From: Maricaulis alexandrii
Lineage (GTDB): Bacteria; Pseudomonadota; Alphaproteobacteria; Caulobacterales; Maricaulaceae
Length of the DNA stretch: 64,000 bases
Assembly: GCF_005871165.1 (NCBI RefSeq)
Contig: NZ_SWKP01000007.1
Location: 1-64,000, forward strand
Reading direction: 5' to 3'
How positions within the stretch are numbered: the first letter of the stretch is position 1; every line of letters starts with the position of its first letter. This document shows positions 33,288-43,072 of this stretch, one piece after another. The translations under genes were made by a program, and so were the position numbers. Below the pieces are notes generated by a model. That model was not told the origin of the DNA, made no database searches, and saw only the letters and a list, made by a program, of their open reading frames with translations.

Positions 33288-34051
33288 TTGCTCTCATCCT
33301 CCGGAATTCCGGCAGCGTACATGACATCGCCGTCGCGGGCGTCGAAATGCTGCCCGCCATCCACGATGATCGTCTCGCCCGTCATGGACGGCGTCGCAAG
33401 GATGAAGCGCACCGTCCGGATGATATCGTCCGGCGTGGAACCGCCCTGCATCGGGTTCATGCGATGGGCCCGCTCGAACTCGGCCTGACTTTGTCCGCCG
33501 GAAGGCAGGGTGATGCCCGGCGCGATCCCGTTGACCCGGACGCGCGGCGCCAGCGCCATCGCCATGGTGGTCGTGGCCGAGAGCAGGCCCGACTTGGCCA
33601 GTGTGTAGGAGAAGAAGTCGGGATTCAGGTTGAAGAGCTTCTGGTCGAGAATGTTGATGATACAGCCCGACGCCCGTTCGGTATGGGCCTGCGCCATTGC
33701 CGAGGCGAGCACGACGGGCGCAACGAGATTGATGCTGAGCGTGTGCTCCAGCGTCGCCGCATCGACATCCTCGGGCCGGTCCATCTCGAAAATGGACGCG
33801 GAATTGATCAGCGCATCCACGCGCCCCACCCGATCCATGAAATCGCGGACCCCGGCCGTGTCGGCCATGTCGAACTGGACAGTCTCGGCCGAGCCCCCGG
33901 CCTCCCGGATCGCCGCTTCCACGGCGCGCGCTTCGGTTCCGGACCGGTTATAGTGGATCACCACATGCCAGCCATCCGCACCCAGGGCACTGGCAATTTT
34001 GGCACCCAGGCGCTTGCCGCCACCGGTCACGAGCGCGATCTTGTCAGACAT
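33284..34051 (-). CDS. Short-chain dehydrogenase, pteridine reductase-like
   Basis: A 255-residue SDR. The NADPH site reads TGGGKRLG rather than the usual TGxxxGIG, which is typical of pteridine reductases (PTR1/FolM). The catalytic Tyr and Lys are in [10 protein letters not shown], and Asp in NILDQKLF replaces the common Ser, as in PTR1. Coupling to folB supports pteridine reduction. ATG at 34051 shares bases with the uvrC ATG on the other strand; a GTG at 34057 is the alternative. Confidence 0.82.
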   Translation of the reverse strand: MSDKIALVTGGGKRLGAKIASALGADGWHVVIHYNRSGTEARAVEAAIREAGGSAETVQFDMADTAGVRDFMDRVGRVDALINSASIFEMDRPEDVDAATLEHTLSINLVAPVVLASAMAQAHTERASGCIINILDQKLFNLNPDFFSYTLAKSGLLSATTTMAMALAPRVRVNGIAPGITLPSGGQSQAEFERAHRMNPMQGGSTPDDIIRTVRFILATPSMTGETIIVDGGQHFDARDGDVMYAAGIPEDESK

Positions 34052-35942
34052 GTCCACGTCTACTCCTCATTCCGGTCCGATCAATGACGCTTCCGACCCG
34101 CCGGCGCAATCGCTCAGCGGACCGAAAATCATTGCGGACTACGTCAAACGCCTGCCCTCGAAGCCGGGCGTTTACCGGATGATCGGGGAAGATGGCACGC
34201 TGCTTTATGTCGGCAAGGCCCGCAATCTGAAGAATCGGGTCTCCAACTATGCGGCCGGGCGCGGGCACTCCAACCGGATTGCCCTGATGATCGCGCTGAC
34301 GCGGTCGATGGAATTCGTGGTCACCCAGACCGAGACCGAAGCCCTGCTGCTGGAAGCCAATCTGATCAAGCGGCTGAAGCCCCGCTTCAACATCCTGCTG
34401 CGCGACGACAAGAGCTTTCCCTATATCCTGATCCGCAAGGACCATCCGGCGCCGCAATTGCTCAAGCATCGCGGCTCGCGCAAGACGAAGGGCGATTATT
34501 TCGGCCCGTTTGCCTCGGTCGGAGCGGTGAACCAGACGCTGAACACGCTGCAGAAGGCCTTCCTGATCCGGACCTGCAGCGACAGTGTCTATGAGGGCCG
34601 CTCGCGCCCCTGCATGCTCTACCAGATCAAACGCTGTGCCGGCCCCTGCGTCGACCTGGTCGAGCCGGCCGCCTATGACGAGCTGGTCAAGGAAGCCACG
34701 GACTTCCTGCGCGGCCGCTCCAATACGCTGCGCCAGGAGCTGCAGTCGCGGATGGCTGAAGCCTCCGAGGCGATGGATTTCGAGACCGCCGCCAAGCTGC
34801 GCGACCGCATCCGGGCCATTGCCGCGGTCACGACGGACCAGGGCATCAATCCGGACGGGGTGGAAGAGGCCGATGTCATCGCCATCGCCCAGGATGGCGG
34901 CAAGTCCTGCGTCCAGGTCTTCTTCTTCCGGGCCGGGCAGAACTGGGGCAACCAGTCCTTCTTCCCGCGCCATGAGGCCGATGCCGAACCGGCCGACGTT
35001 CTGGCCGCCTTCCTGGCGCAATTCTATGACGACAAGCCGGCCCCGGGCCTGATCCTGCTCTCCCACGAACTGGAAGAGGCCGAGCTGCTGGGCGAGGCCC
35101 TGTCCCTGAAGGCCGAACGCAAGGTCCAGCTTGCAACACCGCAGCGGGGCGAAAAGCGCAAACTGGTGGAACGTACCGCCACGAATGCCCGCGAAGCCCT
35201 GGCCCGACGGCTGGCAGAGAGCGCCACCCAGACCCAATTGCTCAAGGGCGTGCAGCGTGTCTTCGCCCTGGAGGACATCCCCCAGCGGATCGAGGTCTAT
35301 GACAACTCCCACATCCAGGGCACGAATGCGCTGGGCGCGATGATCGTGGCCGGACCGGAAGGGTTTGAGAAAAACCATTATCGCCGCTTCAACATGAAGG
35401 GGGATGACGCCGCCACGAATGATGATTTCGGCATGATGAAAGCCATGCTGCGGCGCCGTTTCTCCCGCCTGCAGAAAGAGCGGGATGAAGGCGCCCCCGT
35501 GCCGGACCTGGTCCTGATCGATGGCGGCAAGGGCCAGCTTTCCATGGTGCTGGACGTCGCGGAGGAGCTTGGCATCACGGATGTCCCGATCGCCGCGATT
35601 GCCAAGGGGCCGGAGCGGGATGCGGGCCGGGAAGCCTTCTACCTGCCGGGCCAGGCGCCCTTCAAACTGCCGCAGAAGGACCCGGTCCTCTACTATCTCC
35701 AGCGGCTGCGGGACGAGGCCCACCGCTTCGCCATTGGCGGCCACCGGGCCAAGCGCAAGAAGCAGATGAAAGAGAACCCGCTGGACGGGATTCCCGGCAT
35801 CGGTCCGTCGCGCAAAAAGGCGCTGCTGGCGCATTTCGGATCGGCCAAGGCGGTGCGCAATGCTGCACTCGCCGACCTGGAAGCGGTTGACGGGGTGTCC
35901 AAAGCCATGGCCAAAAAGATCCATGACTGGTTCCAGAGCTAG
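34050..35942 (+). CDS. uvrC: Excinuclease ABC subunit C
   Basis: A 630-residue nucleotide-excision-repair endonuclease. Domains in order: GIY-YIG nuclease (KPGVYRM...[14 protein letters not shown], residues ~35-115), a cysteine-containing segment, UVR motif ([17 protein letters not shown]), the RNase H-like nuclease (YDNSHIQG...[10 protein letters not shown]) and C-terminal helix-hairpin-helices ([18 protein letters not shown]). The start is head-to-head with the SDR gene, sharing a CATG. Confidence 0.96.
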   Translation: MSTSTPHSGPINDASDPPAQSLSGPKIIADYVKRLPSKPGVYRMIGEDGTLLYVGKARNLKNRVSNYAAGRGHSNRIALMIALTRSMEFVVTQTETEALLLEANLIKRLKPRFNILLRDDKSFPYILIRKDHPAPQLLKHRGSRKTKGDYFGPFASVGAVNQTLNTLQKAFLIRTCSDSVYEGRSRPCMLYQIKRCAGPCVDLVEPAAYDELVKEATDFLRGRSNTLRQELQSRMAEASEAMDFETAAKLRDRIRAIAAVTTDQGINPDGVEEADVIAIAQDGGKSCVQVFFFRAGQNWGNQSFFPRHEADAEPADVLAAFLAQFYDDKPAPGLILLSHELEEAELLGEALSLKAERKVQLATPQRGEKRKLVERTATNAREALARRLAESATQTQLLKGVQRVFALEDIPQRIEVYDNSHIQGTNALGAMIVAGPEGFEKNHYRRFNMKGDDAATNDDFGMMKAMLRRRFSRLQKERDEGAPVPDLVLIDGGKGQLSMVLDVAEELGITDVPIAAIAKGPERDAGREAFYLPGQAPFKLPQKDPVLYYLQRLRDEAHRFAIGGHRAKRKKQMKENPLDGIPGIGPSRKKALLAHFGSAKAVRNAALADLEAVDGVSKAMAKKIHDWFQS

Positions 35943-35951
35943 GCAAGACAC

Positions 35952-36587
35952 GTGCTGAAAGCTTTACCCAACATCCTGACCGTTCTGCGCATCATCCTCG
36001 CCGTGGCGGGGGCATGGGCGCTCTGGCAATCCTATTTCTGGGCGGTGGACTACAATATCCCGCTCTGGCTGGGCGATGCATCGGTGGCGACCGGGAGCCT
36101 GGCCGTTTTCTCGGTCAGCGCCTTCGTGATCGCGGCGGCGACGGACTGGCTGGACGGCTGGCTGGCGCGGCGCCTGTCGGCCCAGTCGGCCCTGGGCGCC
36201 CTGCTCGACCCGATCGCCGACAAGATCCTGGTGGACGCCTATCTCCTGGTCTACGTGCTGATCCTGAACCTCAGCTCCGAGAACGGGGTGTCGGCCTATA
36301 TCCTCGCACCGGTCCTGGTGATCGTGCTGCGCGATGTCGCTCTGACCCTGGTGCGCATGGTGTCGAACAAGCCGGGCCATGAAGCCCTGCCGGTCTCCAT
36401 GTCGGCCAAGCTGAAGACGCTGGTGGCCTTCATCGTCACCGCCCTGCCCCTGATCGCCATCCCGGCGGGGCTGGGCCAGCACACCTGGATCGTCGAGGCC
36501 TGGATCGGCCTGTTGTGGATCACGGCCATGCTGAGCCTGGGCACCGGATTGAGCTATCTGCGCCGCAAGCCGGACCAGCAAGCTTGA
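35952..36587 (+). CDS. pgsA: CDP-diacylglycerol-glycerol-3-phosphate 3-phosphatidyltransferase
   Basis: A 211-residue membrane enzyme that makes phosphatidylglycerol phosphate. The CDP-alcohol phosphatidyltransferase signature is complete: DWLDGWLARRLSAQSALG followed by ALLDPIADK. N-terminal PNILTVLRIILA is typical of PgsA. Start is GTG, 9 bp after uvrC, as in many alphaproteobacteria where uvrC and pgsA are neighbours. Confidence 0.93.
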   Translation: MLKALPNILTVLRIILAVAGAWALWQSYFWAVDYNIPLWLGDASVATGSLAVFSVSAFVIAAATDWLDGWLARRLSAQSALGALLDPIADKILVDAYLLVYVLILNLSSENGVSAYILAPVLVIVLRDVALTLVRMVSNKPGHEALPVSMSAKLKTLVAFIVTALPLIAIPAGLGQHTWIVEAWIGLLWITAMLSLGTGLSYLRRKPDQQA

Positions 36588-36637
36588 GCGCGCTGCCAGT
36601 CCGCGCCATTCTAACCCCCTGAAACTCTGGAGACGGC

Positions 36638-37339
36638 ATGGCGGACCTGGCCGGCGATGACGCCCATATCCTGGTGGTCGATGATGACGACCGCATCCGC
36701 ACGCTGTTGAAACGCTTCCTGCAGGAACGCGGTTACCGGGTCTCCACGGCCCCGAATGCGGACAAGGCCCTGTCCACGCTCAACTCCCTCGCCTTCGACC
36801 TGCTGGTACTGGACGTGATGATGCCCGGCATGGACGGGTTCGAACTGACCGAGGCGATCCGCAAGCGCGGCGACACGCCGATCCTGCTGCTGACCGCCCG
36901 CGGCGAGGCGGAGGACCGGATCAAGGGGCTCAGCCTGGGCGCGGATGATTATCTGGCCAAACCCTTCGAGCCGGAGGAACTGGTCCTGCGCATCAATGCC
37001 ATCCTGCGGCGCGCCCGGCCGACCAGTGCCGCCATCCGGCAGGTGGTGTTCGGCGATTGGCAGTTCGATGTGGAGCGCGAGAGCCTGACCCAGGCCGGAC
37101 AACCGGTCCGCCTGACCGGCGGCGAAGCCGCCCTGCTCGCCGCCCTCGCCGCCTCGGCCGGCCAGACCGTGTCCCGCCTCTTCCTGTCCGAACGCACGGG
37201 TGGTGGTGAACGGGCGGTGGATGTCCAGGTCACCCGCCTGCGCCGGAAGATCGAGGCGGACCCCAAGGAACCCCTGCACCTGCAGACCGTGCGCGGGGAA
37301 GGCTATCGTCTGGTCGCCGATCCCGTCTTCGAGGACTAG
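36638..37339 (+). CDS. OmpR-family response regulator
   Basis: A 233-residue regulator: receiver domain (ILVVDDDDRIRTLL, phosphoacceptor in LLVLDVMMPGMDG, LLLTARG, ADDYLAKPF) and a C-terminal winged helix (from residue ~135; VDVQVTRLRRKIE then TVRGEGYRLVADP). The partner kinase follows 5 bp later. The sequence resembles PetR-type regulators, but the symbol is not assigned. Confidence 0.93.
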   Translation: MADLAGDDAHILVVDDDDRIRTLLKRFLQERGYRVSTAPNADKALSTLNSLAFDLLVLDVMMPGMDGFELTEAIRKRGDTPILLLTARGEAEDRIKGLSLGADDYLAKPFEPEELVLRINAILRRARPTSAAIRQVVFGDWQFDVERESLTQAGQPVRLTGGEAALLAALAASAGQTVSRLFLSERTGGGERAVDVQVTRLRRKIEADPKEPLHLQTVRGEGYRLVADPVFED

Positions 37340-37344
37340 GGGCA

Positions 37345-38661
37345 ATGGCTGTGTTGCGCCGCTTCCTGCCCAAGGGCCTGTTTGCCCGGACCCTGCTGAT
37401 CATCGTCCTGCCGGTGGCCCTGATGCAGGTGGCCGTGGCCTGGTCCTTCTTCGAGGAACACTGGGAGACGGTCACCAGCCGGCTTTCCGAGGGGGTGGCG
37501 GGCGATATCGCCATGATGGTGCGGCTCTACGAGGCCGAGGAGGAAACCCCGGAGGCCTTCGAACGGCATTCGGAAATGGCCTATGAGACGATGCGGCTTT
37601 CGGTGGATTTCCGTCCGGGAGAAAGCCTGCCGACCTCGCGCCGCACCTCCTTCTTCCGAACACTGGACCGGACCCTGCGCAGTGCCCTCTCGGCCCAGAT
37701 CGACAATCCGGTCTGGTTCGATACGACGCGCTATCCCAGCTATGTCGATGTGCGGGTGGAGGTGGATGGCGGTGTGCTGCGCTTCATCGCCCTGCGCGAG
37801 CGCGTCTTTGCCACGACCGGGCATATCTTCCTGTTATGGATCATCGGCGCGACCTGTCTTCTGACCGCCGTCTCCGTCGTCTTCATCCGGAACCAGGTCA
37901 AACCCATCCGCCGCCTCGCCGATGCCGCCGAGCAATTCGGCCGCGGCCAGGATGTGGCGCATTTCCGTCCGGCCGGCGCGACCGAAGTCCGCCAGGCGGC
38001 GCATGCCTTCCTGGAGATGCGGGCCCGGATCCGCCGTCACCTGGAACAGCGTACCGCCCTTCTGGCCGGTGTGAGCCATGATCTGCGCACGCCGCTGACC
38101 CGGCTGAAACTCCAGCTCGCCCTGATGCCGGAAAGTCCGGAACGCGAGGACGCCAAGAAGGACCTGGCGGAGATGGAAGAGATGCTGGACGAGTATCTCG
38201 ACTTTGCCCGCGGTCAGGCGAGCGAGGAGACTGAACGCTCCGACCTGGTCGCCCTGGCCCGCGAGGTCGTCGACAATGCGGTGCGTCAGGAGGGGCAGGT
38301 GGACTTTCTGGCCGATGGTCCGATCGAGACGGAAATCCGCCCTGGCCCGATGCGCCGCGCCCTGGGCAATCTGATCGGCAATGCCCTGTCCTATGGCGAC
38401 AAGGCCCGCGTCATCGTGCGCCGGACCAGTACCCGGGTCGAGATCGTGGTGGAGGATAATGGCCCCGGCATTCCGGAAGACCAGTATGAAGAGGCGTTGA
38501 AGCCCTTCAATCGCCTCGATGAGAGCCGCAACCAGAACCGCAAGGGTGTCGGCCTCGGCCTCGCCATTGCCCGCGACGTCGCCCGCAATCATGGCGGGGA
38601 TATCCGGCTGGAAACGTCGGATATGGGCGGCCTGAAGGCGACGATCAGCCTGCCGGGCTAG
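37345..38661 (+). CDS. EnvZ-like sensor histidine kinase
   Basis: A 438-residue inner-membrane kinase. TM1 is near residue 12-35, a ~130-residue periplasmic segment follows, TM2 about 160-182, then HAMP (RNQVKPIRRLADAAEQFGRG). The DHp helix has GVSHDLRTPLTRLKL and the ATPase domain NLIGNALSYGD, VEDNGPGIP and KGVGLGLAIARD. It pairs with the regulator just upstream. Confidence 0.94.
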   Translation: MAVLRRFLPKGLFARTLLIIVLPVALMQVAVAWSFFEEHWETVTSRLSEGVAGDIAMMVRLYEAEEETPEAFERHSEMAYETMRLSVDFRPGESLPTSRRTSFFRTLDRTLRSALSAQIDNPVWFDTTRYPSYVDVRVEVDGGVLRFIALRERVFATTGHIFLLWIIGATCLLTAVSVVFIRNQVKPIRRLADAAEQFGRGQDVAHFRPAGATEVRQAAHAFLEMRARIRRHLEQRTALLAGVSHDLRTPLTRLKLQLALMPESPEREDAKKDLAEMEEMLDEYLDFARGQASEETERSDLVALAREVVDNAVRQEGQVDFLADGPIETEIRPGPMRRALGNLIGNALSYGDKARVIVRRTSTRVEIVVEDNGPGIPEDQYEEALKPFNRLDESRNQNRKGVGLGLAIARDVARNHGGDIRLETSDMGGLKATISLPG

Positions 38662-38680
38662 CGGGAGCAAGGAACATCAA

Positions 38681-39025
38681 TCAGCTCTTGTTATCATCGT
38701 TCTCCATGTCTTGCATCTCTCTTAGATACTCTTCGTAGGTCTGTTTGGCCGGGAAAAGCGCTTCGCGTTGATCAGGGCTGGCGAGAAGCCAAACAATCTG
38801 CGCTCCACGCGTCAGCCCCTCCGAAACGGCCATGCAAATCAGCGACTGAGTGCCTGCTAACACAAGGACCGCTCCGCCAGCGAGCAGCCCGCCAAGTTCG
38901 CCGGATAAGTCCCCGACAATTCGGCTGAAAAGAAACCCTCCAACTACGGCGATGACAAGAAATGCATAGCCCGCGTACCGAAACCACTGAGCAGTCGGGC
39001 TTTGGGGTGGAGCGACTTCGCTCAT
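38681..39025 (-). CDS. Small two-helix membrane protein
   Basis: A 114-residue protein with helices at about residues 17-33 and 45-68, and a charged helical tail (QTYEEYLREMQDMENDDNKS). No family recognised. It and the 138 bp upstream are clearly less GC-rich than the surrounding genes, suggesting recent acquisition or weak constraint. Confidence 0.55.
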   Translation of the reverse strand: MSEVAPPQSPTAQWFRYAGYAFLVIAVVGGFLFSRIVGDLSGELGGLLAGGAVLVLAGTQSLICMAVSEGLTRGAQIVWLLASPDQREALFPAKQTYEEYLREMQDMENDDNKS

Positions 39026-39163
39026 TTCTACCTCCCTCAGCTAAGCAAAAAACTACTGAAGGGAGAAATGGAGAATTATTCAACCTAAACATTTAGGCTG
39101 GTACCTAAGCTGAATGCTTAAAGAGGAGGTTCGGCATCATACCATTCGGTGCGAATCTGCAGC

Positions 39164-40003
39164 TCAGCGGTTATTGCCATTGCCCAGCTGGCGCGAGCGG
39201 CGTTCGGCGGCGTTGACGGCGTTGCGGACGAGTTCCGGCAGACCACCGCCCGATCCCATCAGGGCATCCAGCGCGGCCTGGGTCGTGCCGCCCGGCGAGG
39301 TGATGGAGCGGCGCAATTCCTGCGGGGACTTGTCGCTGGACGCCAGCAGAGCCCCGGCGCCGATGATGGTCTCGCGGGCCAGTTTCTCGGCCAGGTCTCG
39401 CGGCAGGCCTTCGGCGGTACCGGCCCCGGCCAGCGCTTCGGCCAGCAGGAAGACATAGGCCGGACCGGATCCGGACACGGCCGTGACGGCGCCGATCAGG
39501 CGCTCATCCTTGACCCATTCCACAGAACCGACCGGCTTGAAGAGCTTGGTGACGGTCTTTTCCAGCGCCCCGCCCGCCTCATTGGTCACGCAAACGCTGA
39601 CACCGGCGCCGACCGAGGCCGGCATGTTCGGCATGACGCGGACAATCGCCCGGTCGCCGAACGCCATGGACAGGCGGTTGAGGGTGACGCCGGCCATGAT
39701 CGAGATCAACGCGGTGTCCTTGCCCAGCATGGCGGCCAGCGGCGCCGCCACGGTCTCCAGTGCCTGGGGTTTCACGGCGAGCACGACCAGATCCATCTCG
39801 GCCGCCAGCGCCGCATCCAGGGCAACAACACAGCGGACGCCGTGTCTCTCGACCAGATCCTGCACGGGTTCACCCGGGGACGGATCCACGATGACAAGAC
39901 TGTCCGCGGTCACGCCGGAGCGTTTGGTCCGCAGCCATCCGGCTGCCAGGGCACCGCCCATATGGCCGCCCCCGATGAGGGCAATCTTCAAGGTTTGTGT
40001 CAT
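39164..40003 (-). CDS. proC: Pyrroline-5-carboxylate reductase
   Basis: A 279-residue enzyme of proline synthesis. N-terminal IALIGGGHMGGALAAGW binds NADPH; the C-terminal family stretch contains VSGSGPAYVFLLAEAL and the end motif TSPGGTTQAALDAL. ATG at 40003 is at the conserved N-terminus; the longer frame to 40129 overlaps the YbjN gene. YbjN lies 8 bp upstream, a common alphaproteobacterial pairing. Confidence 0.95.
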   Translation of the reverse strand: MTQTLKIALIGGGHMGGALAAGWLRTKRSGVTADSLVIVDPSPGEPVQDLVERHGVRCVVALDAALAAEMDLVVLAVKPQALETVAAPLAAMLGKDTALISIMAGVTLNRLSMAFGDRAIVRVMPNMPASVGAGVSVCVTNEAGGALEKTVTKLFKPVGSVEWVKDERLIGAVTAVSGSGPAYVFLLAEALAGAGTAEGLPRDLAEKLARETIIGAGALLASSDKSPQELRRSITSPGGTTQAALDALMGSGGGLPELVRNAVNAAERRSRQLGNGNNR

Positions 40004-40010
40004 GCTCGTG

Positions 40011-40514
40011 TCAGGCTTCGCCGGCCGTCTCGAACATCGCAGCGGCCACGGCTTCTTCCACTCCTTTACCGCCCCAGACGAGGAAGTGGAATGCCGGATA
40101 GAAGCGTTCGCCCGCATCACGCGCAGCACTGATCATGCCGGCGGCCTGGGCCGGTGAGACGGTTTCACCCGCCGGCAGTCCCAGCGCATGGCGGTAGACG
40201 ATGGAACCATCCTCGAACCAGACGTCGAAATGCCCCATCCAGAGCTTCTCGTTCAGTCGTGCAACCAGTTCACAAACATCACGAAATCGCTTTTGCGGAA
40301 CTTTCAGGTCGAGGCTGGCGCAAATGTGGAGCGCTTCCAGCTCCGGCCGCCAGGCGAACCAGATCTGGTGATCCCGCCAGGCCCCGGAGGCCGTCAGATG
40401 CAGCTCACCACCCTCATCACGATCATAGGGATATTGTTCGGCGATCACGGCCTGTTCCACCGAATCGAGCGGATCGGCCGCGGTCGGTGCGAATTCATCT
40501 GAGAGCAGGTCCAT
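40011..40514 (-). CDS. YbjN-domain protein
   Basis: A 167-residue soluble protein of the YbjN family (IWFAWRPELEALHICASLDL, NEKLWMGHFDVWFEDGSIVY, YPAFHFLVWGG). These proteins are linked to type III secretion chaperone-like folds; the exact role is unclear. ATG at 40514 has AGGAG at a good distance; GTG at 40547 is an alternative. It is upstream of proC. Confidence 0.82.
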   Translation of the reverse strand: MDLLSDEFAPTAADPLDSVEQAVIAEQYPYDRDEGGELHLTASGAWRDHQIWFAWRPELEALHICASLDLKVPQKRFRDVCELVARLNEKLWMGHFDVWFEDGSIVYRHALGLPAGETVSPAQAAGMISAARDAGERFYPAFHFLVWGGKGVEEAVAAAMFETAGEA

Positions 40515-40615
40515 GGAGGGGTCTCCTTCGTCTGCGCGGCGACTCACACCGTAGCTGGACGGTATGGCCGCGCCGCGACAGGCGCAATGAAAAGCAGAAA
40601 AATGTCAGCGAGGGG

Positions 40616-40933
40616 TCAGGGCTTGGCCTTGCCGGTCGCCTTCGGGGCCGCCTTGGCCGCGGGCTTTTTGGCCCGGCTGGCCGACTTCGGCTTGGCCGCC
40701 GCTTCCAGGGCGTCGATCCGCGCCTTGAGCGCCTCGACCTCATCCTGGGACGCATCGAGCGCGGCCTTCACCGCGTCGAATTCCTCACGCGTGACCAGAT
40801 CCATTTCCGCGACCATGCGATCAGCCCGGGCCCGGAAAACCGCGCGGGCTTCCTCGCCCATCGCCTGGGCCGCGCCGAAGGCATCGGTCATCAGATCGGC
40901 AAAATCATTCAGAAGCGGGTTGCGCGTTTGCAT
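40616..40933 (-). CDS. ubiK: UbiK-like accessory factor (YqiC/BMFP family)
   Basis: A 105-residue protein: an amphipathic helix (NPLLNDFADLMTDAFGAAQ) binds membranes, a coiled coil follows (LVTREEFDAVKAALDASQDE and on), then an Ala/Lys-rich tail. UbiK helps ubiquinone synthesis by aiding hydroxylase assembly. ATG at 40933; TTG immediately before is an alternative. Divergent from lgt. Confidence 0.82.
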   Translation of the reverse strand: MQTRNPLLNDFADLMTDAFGAAQAMGEEARAVFRARADRMVAEMDLVTREEFDAVKAALDASQDEVEALKARIDALEAAAKPKSASRAKKPAAKAAPKATGKAKP

Positions 40934-41057
40934 CAAAGAAAGCCATTAGAGAGTTCAACAAGAGCCTATATGCGGCCCATGCGGAAAAATCGCAATGCGT
41001 GCTTCCGTCACATCTGCAGGTCGTACCCGCCAAATACCGACACACACAGAGTGATTG

Positions 41058-41909
41058 ATGGAAATTTGTCCCCCCAGCTTTGACCTGCTCGAGCCGGAGA
41101 TTTTCGATCTCGGCTGGTTTGCCCTGCGCTGGTATGCCGTGGCCTATATCGCCGGCCTGATGATCGGCTGGCGCTATATGATGGCACTGGCCCGCCGTCC
41201 GCACATGTGGAATCCGCCAGGCACCCAATCGCCGAAATCGCCCTTCAGCGTCGAACAGGTCGACGATCTGCTCATCTGGGCGACCCTGGGTGTGATTGTC
41301 GGCGGACGTCTGGGCTATGTGGTCTTCTACATGCCCGACATGATCTGGGAGCGACCGCAGGACATCATCCTGGGCATCACGGATGGCGGCATGGCCTTCC
41401 ATGGCGGACTGATCGGTGTCTCGCTGGCCCTGTTTGTCTATTCCCGCCGCCAGGAAATCGATCTCTGGCGCATCGCGGATGCCGCTGCCGTGGTCACGCC
41501 GATCGGCCTCTTCTTCGGACGGCTCGCGAATTTCATCAATGGCGAGCTTTGGGGCCGTCCGACCGACCTGCCCTGGGGCATGACCTTTGAAGCCGACCGC
41601 CTGTGCGTACCGCGCCATCCCAGCCAGCTCTACGAAGCTGCTCTGGAAGGCCTGGCCCTGTTCGCGATCATCAATATCGCGACCTGGAAATTCCGCTCGC
41701 TGGAGAAGCCCGGCCTCAATGCCGGTCTCTTCCTGGTCTTCTACGGCCTGTTCCGGGCGCTGCTGGAAACCGTGCGGGAGCCGGATGCCCACATGCCGGA
41801 AGCCCTGCGCGGCTATGTCACCATGGGCCTGCTCCTGTCGCTGCCGATGATTGCCCTGGGGGTCTGGCTGATCCACCGCGCCATGAAGCAAGACAGCGCG
41901 AAAGCCTGA
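41058..41909 (+). CDS. lgt: Prolipoprotein diacylglyceryl transferase
   Basis: A 283-residue membrane enzyme that transfers diacylglycerol to the lipobox Cys of prolipoproteins. The signature GRLANFINGELWGRPT is present, with ALRWYAVAYIAGLMIGW at the start, GGMAFHGGLIG, and RHPSQLYEAALEG. Several lipoproteins in this window are its likely substrates. ATG at 41058; TTG at 41055 adjoins it. Confidence 0.95.
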   Translation: MEICPPSFDLLEPEIFDLGWFALRWYAVAYIAGLMIGWRYMMALARRPHMWNPPGTQSPKSPFSVEQVDDLLIWATLGVIVGGRLGYVVFYMPDMIWERPQDIILGITDGGMAFHGGLIGVSLALFVYSRRQEIDLWRIADAAAVVTPIGLFFGRLANFINGELWGRPTDLPWGMTFEADRLCVPRHPSQLYEAALEGLALFAIINIATWKFRSLEKPGLNAGLFLVFYGLFRALLETVREPDAHMPEALRGYVTMGLLLSLPMIALGVWLIHRAMKQDSAKA

Positions 41910-41914
41910 ACGAG

Positions 41915-43000
41915 ATGATCACTGAACGCCTGCGCGACCGGATCCGGCAGACGGGTCCGGTCTCCATCGCCGCTTTCATGACCGAGGCCCTGTTCGACCC
42001 GAAGGATGGCTATTACGCCACCAAGGACCCGATCGGCGCCGGATCGGACTTCATCACTGCGCCGGAAATCAGCCAGATGTTCGGCGAGCTGATGGGATTG
42101 TGGACCGCCCAGTCCTGGATCGACATGGGCTCGCCTGACGAGTTCCAGCTGGTGGAACTGGGACCGGGGCGCGGCACGATGATGGCCGATGCCCTGCGGG
42201 CTGCCCGCACCGTGCCCGGTTTCATGGACGCCGCCCGGGTCAATCTGATCGAGGCCAGCGCCGCGCTGAAAGCCGTGCAGGCGCAGACACTGGGCCCGAC
42301 CGGGGCGCAGATCCGCTGGGTCGACCGGCTGGACGCCGTTCCTGCCGGCCCCGCCATCATCCTGGGCAATGAGTTTCTGGACTGCCTGCCCGTCCGCCAG
42401 GCCATCCGCCACAAGGGGGAATGGTGTGAACGCATGGTCGGTCTGGATGAGGATGATGAGGGTTTTGTCTTCCTCATGGGCCCGCCCATGGGTGTGGATA
42501 CCGCGCTCATCCCGGACACCCTGAAGGACGCGCCGGACGGCGCCCTGGTCGAGATCCGGCCAGGCGACCAGCAGGTCGTGGACCTGCTGGCAGAGCGCTT
42601 CCAAGCCCATCCGGGCCGTGCCCTGCTGATCGATTACGGTCCGGCGCAGAGCGAGATCGGCGATACGTTGCAAGCGATCAAGGCGCACGAGAAAGTGGCT
42701 GTGCTGGACGCACCGGGCACGGCGGACCTGACCGCGCGCGTCGATTTCCAGTCCCTGCTGGCGCGCGCAGCCAAGGCTGAGCTGACCGGTTACGGGCCCG
42801 AGGAACAGGGAGACTTCCTGATGGGGCTGGGCCTGGAAGCCCGCGCCGCCGTCCTCAGCCAGAATGCGCCGGACAAGCGAGCCCAGATCGCCCGCCAGGT
42901 CTGGCGACTGACCGACCCCGACCAAATGGGCCAGCTGTTCAAACTGGTTTGTCTGGATAGTGCCGGATTACCACCCCCGCCGGGTTTTTCCGCAAGCTGA
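41915..43000 (+). CDS. MidA/NDUFAF7-type SAM-dependent methyltransferase
   Basis: A 361-residue COG1565 methyltransferase. The SAM loop is LVELGPGRGTMMADAL; SDFITAPEISQMFGE and NEFLDCLPVRQ are family markers. The human homologue NDUFAF7 methylates an arginine of complex I and is needed for its assembly, so a respiratory role is plausible. It starts 5 bp after lgt. Confidence 0.9.
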   Translation: MITERLRDRIRQTGPVSIAAFMTEALFDPKDGYYATKDPIGAGSDFITAPEISQMFGELMGLWTAQSWIDMGSPDEFQLVELGPGRGTMMADALRAARTVPGFMDAARVNLIEASAALKAVQAQTLGPTGAQIRWVDRLDAVPAGPAIILGNEFLDCLPVRQAIRHKGEWCERMVGLDEDDEGFVFLMGPPMGVDTALIPDTLKDAPDGALVEIRPGDQQVVDLLAERFQAHPGRALLIDYGPAQSEIGDTLQAIKAHEKVAVLDAPGTADLTARVDFQSLLARAAKAELTGYGPEEQGDFLMGLGLEARAAVLSQNAPDKRAQIARQVWRLTDPDQMGQLFKLVCLDSAGLPPPPGFSAS

Positions 43001-43072
43001 GCATTTCGGCTTCAATCTGGAGCCCGGCTCTGTTAATCAGCGCGCGTCTTGGACTGCCGGGGACCACCAGCC

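Noticed and set aside
34044-35951. 635-codon frame opposite uvrC
   Set aside because: UvrC is unmistakable on the plus strand; the antisense product lacks any recognisable motif.
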